A stretch of 64,000 bases of DNA, taken from Microbacterium sp. M28 (GTDB taxonomy: Bacteria; Actinomycetota; Actinomycetes; Actinomycetales; Microbacteriaceae). Position numbers and translations under genes: made by a program. The notes under the pieces were generated by a model, which was given only the letters and a program-made list of their open reading frames with translations, did no database searches and was not told the origin of the DNA. Below, piece after piece: positions 59,056-64,000 of this stretch. Positions within the stretch are counted from its first letter, which is position 1, and each line of letters starts with the position of its first letter. Location of the stretch: NCBI RefSeq assembly GCF_025836995.1, contig NZ_CP107546.1:620001-684000 (forward strand). Direction: 5' to 3'.

Positions 59056-60114
59056 ATGAGTGACCCCGAGGTTCCCCAGCCAGAGAAGCCGAAAGACGTC
59101 AACGACGTCGTCGACAGCGCCCGGGCCGGTCTCGATGAGGCCGCCGCAGCGGGTGCCGATGTTCCTGCCGCGCGGCACGAGCCGACCGAACCCGACGCCG
59201 CGTCCGAGCCAGCCGTCGACCCTGACCTCGCCGCGTTCGAGGAGATGGAGAAGGCGCACCCCGGGACGTTCTCGAGCCTTCCCGAGGGCACTCCGGCGGC
59301 GCGCGACGGCATCGCCGGCGGCGAGACGCCCGTCGTCGCGACCCCGACTCCCTCCGAAACGGCGGACGACGACACGTCTGCCGAGATCGCCGCGGCAGCC
59401 GCGGCGACCACAGCCATCGACGATCGTTCGAACATCGTCGCGGACGCGCCGACGTCCGTCACGTCCGTGTACGACGAGCCGCGCGATGCCGAGACGCACG
59501 TCCTGCCGTCCGAGCCGGTCGTCGTGGCGGCCGCAGCGCCGGCCGCCATGCAGCCGATCTTCGTGCAGGCCCCGGAGCCGCCGCGCGACCGCGGCAACCG
59601 CGGCACCGCCGGCCTCATCGGCCTGCTGGCGACGCTCGTGTTCGCGGTGCTGTTCCTCGGCGTCGTGCTTGCGATCGGGGCGATCAGCGGCGAGGTCATC
59701 GCCGACAACATCGGCGACGCGGCCCTCGCGCCCCTGACGACCTGGGGCTTCTGGACGCCGGTGGTCGTGTTCTTCCTGTCCTTCTGGCTGCTGGGCGCGA
59801 TCATCAACCGCGGGCCCTGGGGTCGCTGGGTGATCTTCGGGCTGCTGGTCGGCGTCGCGTCCTACTTCGGTTACATCCTCGGTCAGCTGTTCGAGGCGCC
59901 GTTCTGGATGATCACGGCCTCGCAGGGGGCCGAACTGGTCAACGAGCAGCTGTTCTCGCCGCTCGCGATCGCGGCCTTCGTGCTCGGCCGCGAGCTCACC
60001 ATCTGGTTCGGTGCATGGGTGGCCCGCAGCGGCGCCCGCAAGACCGAGCTGAACGCCGAGGCGCAGCGCGAGTACGAGCGCACGCTCGAGGCCGGCCCGA
60101 CGCTGCCGAGGTAG
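59056..60114 (+). CDS. Membrane protein with long acidic N-terminal domain
   Basis: The 352-residue protein has a low-complexity acidic and Ala/Pro-rich region (1-180) and then four membrane helices (about 193-215, 233-255, 260-285, 302-325) and a short charged tail. The hydrophobic half begins RGTAGLIGLLATLVFAVLFL. No function was recognised. GAGAGGCGCC lies before the ATG. It has a terminator-like hairpin after its stop. Confidence 0.75.
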   Translation: MSDPEVPQPEKPKDVNDVVDSARAGLDEAAAAGADVPAARHEPTEPDAASEPAVDPDLAAFEEMEKAHPGTFSSLPEGTPAARDGIAGGETPVVATPTPSETADDDTSAEIAAAAAATTAIDDRSNIVADAPTSVTSVYDEPRDAETHVLPSEPVVVAAAAPAAMQPIFVQAPEPPRDRGNRGTAGLIGLLATLVFAVLFLGVVLAIGAISGEVIADNIGDAALAPLTTWGFWTPVVVFFLSFWLLGAIINRGPWGRWVIFGLLVGVASYFGYILGQLFEAPFWMITASQGAELVNEQLFSPLAIAAFVLGRELTIWFGAWVARSGARKTELNAEAQREYERTLEAGPTLPR

Positions 60115-60117
60115 ACC

Positions 60118-60609
60118 ACGAACACCAACACGCCGAACCCCCGCGGGCCCGAGTCCGCGGGGGTTTCGGCTGTCCTGGCGCTGGTGCTGTCGACGGTCAG
60201 CTTCTTCGCGCTCGCGATCGTGGGCCTCGGGGCGCTGAGCTTCGCGACGGATGCCGACATCATCACGGTCCCAGGGCTGGGGCAGGGACCCGGCATCGTC
60301 GGCATGGCCGTCGGTGTCGCGGTCTTCGCCGGCGTCGAGTGGGCCGCGGTGCGCATCGCCAGGCCGCTCTACCGTTCGGTGTGGGTGACCGCGCTGGCGA
60401 CCGCACTGTCGCATCTGGTCGCGGTGGCTCTGTGCGCCCTGGTGGTCGCTGGGGATCCCGTCACTGCGCTGGCGGTCGCCGGCGATCTGGTGACGGGCGG
60501 GGCGAGTGCTGTGGTCCTGCTGGCCGCCGCGGTCGCGGCCTGGGGCGGCGTCGCCCTGCGACGCACACTGGCCCAGCATCCGACCTGGCCGTGGGAGGAA
60601 GAAGAGTAG
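60118..60609 (+). CDS. DUF6121-like membrane protein with unusual start (ACG at 60118 or GTG at 60184)
   Basis: From GTG 60184 the frame gives 141 residues with about four hydrophobic helices (LSTVSFFALAIVGLGAL, VGMAVGVAVFAGVEWAAV, and two further on), ending WPWEEEE. But this start has no ribosome site and cuts into helix 1. The frame is open upstream to ACG 60118, which has GAGG 6 nt before it and would read NTNTPNPRGPESAGVSAVLA. ACG may be a rare start, or a mutated ATG. The start coordinate is therefore uncertain. Confidence 0.6.
   Translation, partial: TNTNTPNPRGPESAGVSAVLALVLSTVSFFALAIVGLGALSFATDADIITVPGLGQGPGIVGMAVGVAVFAGVEWAAVRIARPLYRSVWVTALATALSHLVAVALCALVVAGDPVTALAVAGDLVTGGASAVVLLAAAVAAWGGVALRRTLAQHPTWPWEEEE
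60136..60165 (+). terminator. Terminator-like hairpin AACCCCCGCGG...CCGCGGGGGTT
   Basis: An 11-bp perfect stem with an 8-nt loop (GCCCGAGT) follows the membrane-protein stop by 21 nt. If real it ends that transcript, but it also lies in the possible coding region of the next gene. Confidence 0.65.
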
Positions 60610-60610
60610 G

Positions 60611-61258
60611 TCAGAGTCCGTCCGGATCGAACGGAGCATCCAGAGAACGCGTCAGCTCCTCGAGCATCGCCTCGATCTGCGGCTCGACGTACTGCGAGAT
60701 GGCCGCCTGGACGGCGAGCCGGTGCCGGAGCAGGATGCCGCAGATCTCCCGCCCCACCATGTTCGCGTACTCGTCGGCGAGCGTGACCTCCTGGCGCAGC
60801 GCGGCCTTGGCCTCGTCGCTCAGCGGCGGCAGCGGGGGCAGCTCGGCGCTCTCCTCGTCGGCCAGCCCTGCGATCGTGAAGAGGAAGGGGGCGCCGGGGA
60901 CGGGATCGGGGTCCAGCGGCATCCCCTCGAATTCCGGCGCGAGGTCCTCGCTTGGGCGGTAGCTGCGTGCACGATTGCGCGCGGACTGCTGATCGAGCTC
61001 GCGCTGGAGCATGGGCAGATTGTGCGCGGTGTAGTCGGCGACGGCGTGATCCACGATCGTCTTGATGCGCGTGGACAGCCCGTGCTGGACGCCGTGCGGA
61101 ACGTTGCCGCCGATGCCGACCGCTGAGAGGATGGGGGAGCCGAGGCAGCGCCGGCACGGCGCGACGCGTCCGCGATGGGTGGCCGGCTCCCAGCGCGGCA
61201 CCCAGCGCAACCAGGCCTCGACGGCCTGGTCGACCTGCGTCTCCAGTGAGCGCTCCAC
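60611..61258 (-). CDS. Hypothetical protein of unknown function
   Basis: The 215-residue soluble protein has CRRCLGSP near residue 36, a small Cys pair, and a helical remainder with a Pro-rich stretch (AELPPLPPLSD near 138). It converges on the DUF6121-like gene with 1 nt between the stops. I do not recognise the family. GTG 61258 has TACCCT 7 nt upstream. Confidence 0.6.
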   Translation of the reverse strand: MERSLETQVDQAVEAWLRWVPRWEPATHRGRVAPCRRCLGSPILSAVGIGGNVPHGVQHGLSTRIKTIVDHAVADYTAHNLPMLQRELDQQSARNRARSYRPSEDLAPEFEGMPLDPDPVPGAPFLFTIAGLADEESAELPPLPPLSDEAKAALRQEVTLADEYANMVGREICGILLRHRLAVQAAISQYVEPQIEAMLEELTRSLDAPFDPDGL

Positions 61259-61265
61259 ATCTCAT

Positions 61266-61271
61266 AGGGTA
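61266..61271 (-). promoter_or_regulatory. -10 box TACCCT of the hypothetical gene
   Basis: TACCCT on the minus strand ends 7 nt before GTG 61258. Confidence 0.45.
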
Positions 61272-61318
61272 CTCACCCGCGCTGGCACTGGTCGGGAGGC
61301 GGTAGCACACGCCCTCAT

Positions 61319-61348
61319 TTGACCGGGTATGTGACGCGGCATTACACT
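61319..61348 (+). promoter_or_regulatory. Promoter of the str operon
   Basis: TTGACC (61319-61324) and TACACT (61343-61348) are 18 nt apart, a near-consensus pair 166 nt before the rpsL start. The long leader is usual for a highly expressed ribosomal operon and may hold control sites. Confidence 0.7.
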
Positions 61349-61514
61349 TGATCAGGTGTGTGCACGTCTCGGCGTGCCTGCACACGGGCTCCGGTCCATA
61401 CCGGTCAGCCCCCACGGCATACCCACCACACCAAAAGCGCGTCGATTCCGGCGTGCCGGTGGGTCTGATGTGAATCCATCGCGCTGTCACCGTGCAGCAC
61501 TACTAGGAGAGAAC

Positions 61515-61883
61515 GTGCCAACCATTCAGCAGTTGGTTCGCAAGGGTCGTTCGCCCAAGGTCACCAAGACCAAGGCGCCCGCCCTGAAGTCGAACCCGCA
61601 GCAGGCCGGGGTCTGCACCCGCGTCTACACCACCACCCCCAAGAAGCCGAACTCGGCGATGCGCAAGGTCGCTCGTGTGAAGCTGCGCAACGGTACCGAG
61701 GTCACCGCGTACATCCCCGGTGAGGGCCACAACCTGCAGGAGCACTCGCTGGTGCTCGTGCGCGGCGGTCGTGTGAAGGACCTCCCCGGTGTGCGTTACA
61801 AGATCGTCCGTGGCGCCCTGGACACCCAGGCAGTCAAGAACCGTAAGCAGGCTCGTTCCCGCTACGGCGCGAAGAAGGGTTGA
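61515..61883 (+). CDS. rpsL: 30S ribosomal protein S12
   Basis: The 122-residue protein is full length ([11 protein letters not shown] at the start; [19 protein letters not shown] near residue 40; [16 protein letters not shown] near 87). Both Lys positions linked to streptomycin resistance when changed (TPKKPNS and RVKDLPG) are wild type. AGGAGAG precedes the GTG. It opens the str operon with rpsG 5 nt downstream. Confidence 0.98.
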   Translation: MPTIQQLVRKGRSPKVTKTKAPALKSNPQQAGVCTRVYTTTPKKPNSAMRKVARVKLRNGTEVTAYIPGEGHNLQEHSLVLVRGGRVKDLPGVRYKIVRGALDTQAVKNRKQARSRYGAKKG

Positions 61884-61888
61884 GTTAG

Positions 61889-62359
61889 ATGCCTCGTAAG
61901 GGTCCCGCCCCCAAGCGCCCCGTCGTCAACGACCCGGTATACGGCGCTCCGATCGTCACGTCGCTCGTGAACAAGATCCTCGTCGACGGCAAGAAGTCGC
62001 TCGCCGAGTCGATCGTGTACGGCGCTCTCGCCGGCGTCCACGCCAAGAACGGTGAGGACGCTGTCGCCACGCTCAAGAAGGCGCTCGACAACGTGCGCCC
62101 CACCCTGGAGGTCCGCAGCCGCCGCGTCGGTGGCTCGACCTACCAGGTTCCGGTCGAAGTCAAGCCGCACCGCGCGAACACCCTCGCGCTGCGCTGGCTC
62201 GTCAGCTACGCGAAGGGTCGTCGTGAGAAGACGATGACCGAGCGTCTGCAGAACGAGATCCTGGACGCCTCGAACGGTCTCGGTGCCGCGGTCAAGCGCC
62301 GTGAGGACACGCACAAGATGGCCGAGTCGAACCGCGCGTTCGCTCACTACCGCTGGTAA
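61889..62359 (+). CDS. rpsG: 30S ribosomal protein S7
   Basis: The 156-residue protein is full length, with [20 protein letters not shown] at the start and the RNA-binding [20 protein letters not shown] near residue 75. It nucleates the 30S head and is an autoregulator of the str operon in other bacteria. The end is NRAFAHYRW. Confidence 0.98.
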   Translation: MPRKGPAPKRPVVNDPVYGAPIVTSLVNKILVDGKKSLAESIVYGALAGVHAKNGEDAVATLKKALDNVRPTLEVRSRRVGGSTYQVPVEVKPHRANTLALRWLVSYAKGRREKTMTERLQNEILDASNGLGAAVKRREDTHKMAESNRAFAHYRW

Positions 62360-62366
62360 CAGCTTC

Positions 62367-62397
62367 GCCCGCCTCCGGCCACGCGCCGGAGGCGGGC
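62367..62397 (+). terminator. Hairpin between rpsG and fusA
   Basis: A perfect 12-bp stem (GCCCGCCTCCGG) with a 7-nt loop and no U tract lies in the 89-nt gap. It may be a processing or attenuation element that sets fusA expression relative to the ribosomal proteins. Confidence 0.55.
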
Positions 62398-62448
62398 ACC
62401 CTCCCTCTCCTCGCAGCATCCCTGCAAGAAAGATAAGGACACTCCTGT

Positions 62449-64000
62449 GGCACAAGACGTGCTCACCGACCTGAGCAAGGTCCGCAACATCGGCATCATG
62501 GCGCACATCGATGCCGGCAAGACCACCACGACCGAGCGCATCCTGTTCTACACGGGCGTCAACCACAAGCTGGGCGAGACGCACGACGGCGCCTCGACCA
62601 CCGACTGGATGGAGCAGGAGAAGGAGCGCGGCATCACGATCACGTCTGCCGCCGTGACCTGCTTCTGGAACAAGAACCAGATCAACATCATCGACACCCC
62701 CGGTCACGTGGACTTCACGGTCGAGGTGGAGCGCTCGCTCCGCGTCCTCGACGGTGCCGTCGCCGTCTTCGACGGCAAGGAGGGCGTCGAGCCCCAGTCC
62801 GAGACCGTGTGGCGTCAGGCCGACAAGTACAACGTCCCCCGCATCTGCTTCGTCAACAAGATGGACAAGCTGGGCGCGGACTTCTACTTCACGGTCGACA
62901 CCATCGTCAACCGCCTGGGCGCGAAGCCGCTGGTCATCCAGCTGCCGATCGGTGCCGAGAACGACTTCGTCGGCGTCATCGACCTCGTCGAGATGCGCGC
63001 ACTGGTCTGGCCCGGCGATGCCAAGGGTGACGTGACCATGGGCGCGTCGTACGAGATCCAGGAGATCCCGGCCGACCTCAAGGACAAGGCCGACGAGTAT
63101 CGTCAGACCCTGCTCGAGACGGTCGCCGAGACCGACGACGCGCTGCTGGAGAAGTTCTTCGGTGGCGAGGAGCTCACGGTCGCCGAGATCAAGGGCGCGA
63201 TCCGCAAGCTCGTGGTCGCCAGCGAGATCTACCCGGTGCTGTGCGGTTCCGCGTTCAAGAACCGCGGTGTCCAGCCGATGCTGGATGCGGTCGTCGACTA
63301 CCTCCCCAACCCCCTCGACGTCGGCGCCATCGAGGCGCACGACCCGAAGGACGAGGAGAAGGTCATCGAGCGTCACCCCGACGCGAAGGACCCGTTCTCG
63401 GCTCTCGCGTTCAAGGTCGCCGTGCACCCGTTCTTCGGTCGCCTGACCTACGTGCGCGTGTACTCGGGACACCTGGACTCCGGCTCCGCGGTCATCAACT
63501 CGACCAAGGGCAAGAAGGAGCGCATCGGGAAGATCTTCCAGATGCACGCCAACAAGGAGAACCCGGTCGACTCGCTGACCGCCGGCAACATCTACGCCGT
63601 CATCGGTCTGAAGGACACCACCACCGGTGACACCCTGGCCGACATCAACGCCCCGGTCGTCCTCGAGTCGATGACGTTCCCGGAGCCGGTGATCGAGGTC
63701 GCGATCGAGCCGAAGACGAAGGCCGACCAGGAGAAGCTGGGTCTCGCGATCCAGAAGCTCGCCGAAGAGGACCCGACCTTCCGCACGGAGCTCAACCCCG
63801 AGACCGGTCAGACGACCATCAAGGGCATGGGCGAGCTGCACCTGGACATCCTCGTCGACCGCATGAAGCGCGAGTTCCGCGTCGAGGCGAACGTCGGCAA
63901 GCCGCAGGTGGCGTACCGCGAGACGATCAAGAAGGCCGTCGAGAAGTACGACTACACGCACAAGAAGCAGACCGGTGGATCGGGTCAGTTCGCGAAGATC
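62449..64000 (+). CDS. fusA: Elongation factor G, 3' truncated by window end
   Basis: About 517 codons are present. G1 is AHIDAGKTT, then G2 RGITIT, G3 DTPGHVDF and G4 NKMD, so the GTPase domain is complete, followed by domain II and the start of III-IV ([12 protein letters not shown] at the window end). It drives translocation. AAGGACACTCCT precedes GTG. The rest (about 190 residues in a usual 700-residue protein) lies outside. Confidence 0.98.

Noticed and set aside
61515..61883. Possible streptomycin-resistance allele of rpsL
   Set aside because: Both key Lys residues (in TPKKPNS and RVKDLPG) are wild type.
61862..63961. A 699-codon minus frame across rpsG and fusA
   Set aside because: Antisense to two universally conserved genes; Asp/Leu/Val/His-rich shadow.

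Overview
The window is high-GC, gene-dense actinobacterial DNA, most likely Microbacterium or a close Microbacteriaceae relative. Four things point there: the protein families present (menaquinone genes, DUF4229 beside menA, S12-S7-EF-G, DUF6421), the common GTG starts, many apparently leaderless genes with a -10 box 6-7 nt before the start codon, and heavy use of the word GGATGCC/GGCATCC. The assignment is inferred from sequence features only. No rRNA, CRISPR array, prophage or insertion sequence was seen.

Layout. 1-10.3 kb is mostly minus strand: a glutamine amidotransferase, an HTH-less LysR-type ligand-binding protein, a hexapeptide-repeat protein, a repair operon (Lhr helicase, EI24 membrane protein, Nei2 glycosylase) and an ABC-F ATPase. 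10.5-12.2 kb holds small housekeeping genes. 12.2-20.4 kb is the most distinctive block: a carbohydrate or sugar-acid catabolic locus with a DAK-type kinase, an RpiB-like isomerase, a TIM-like isomerase, a GntR regulator, an AP-endonuclease-2-type TIM barrel, a 3-hydroxyacyl-CoA-dehydrogenase-like enzyme, an SDR, a 33-residue membrane protein and an MFS carrier. Both transcription units are preceded by the same TCCTATAGGA palindrome. I infer a route that ends L-erythrulose to L-erythrulose-1-P to D-erythrulose-4-P to D-erythrose-4-P.

20.4-35.5 kb is mixed: a secreted EEP-family hydrolase, a tyrosine phosphatase and threonine aldolase pair, MFS and SDR genes, DUF6421 with a divergent Lrp regulator, an ArsR regulator with three small genes, menA, a secreted GH76 mannanase, a WYL regulator, a tRNA-like sequence and a zinc alcohol dehydrogenase. 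35.7-39.3 kb is one large LPXTG surface adhesin behind a structured leader. 39.3-49.1 kb carries a CDGSH plus heme-oxygenase-like diiron pair, and then menaquinone and electron-transfer genes (menD, menF, menG, a polyprenyl diphosphate synthase, a ferredoxin-NADP reductase) with PPK2 among them.

49.1-58.5 kb has a lipoprotein-hydrolase pair, a GntR regulator, YajQ, and a maltodextrin-type ABC importer operon that ends in a GH13 glucosidase and has LacI-type operators in front. 58.8-61.3 kb holds membrane and hypothetical proteins. The window ends in the str operon: rpsL, rpsG and a truncated fusA. Several gene ends carry short palindromic repeat elements.
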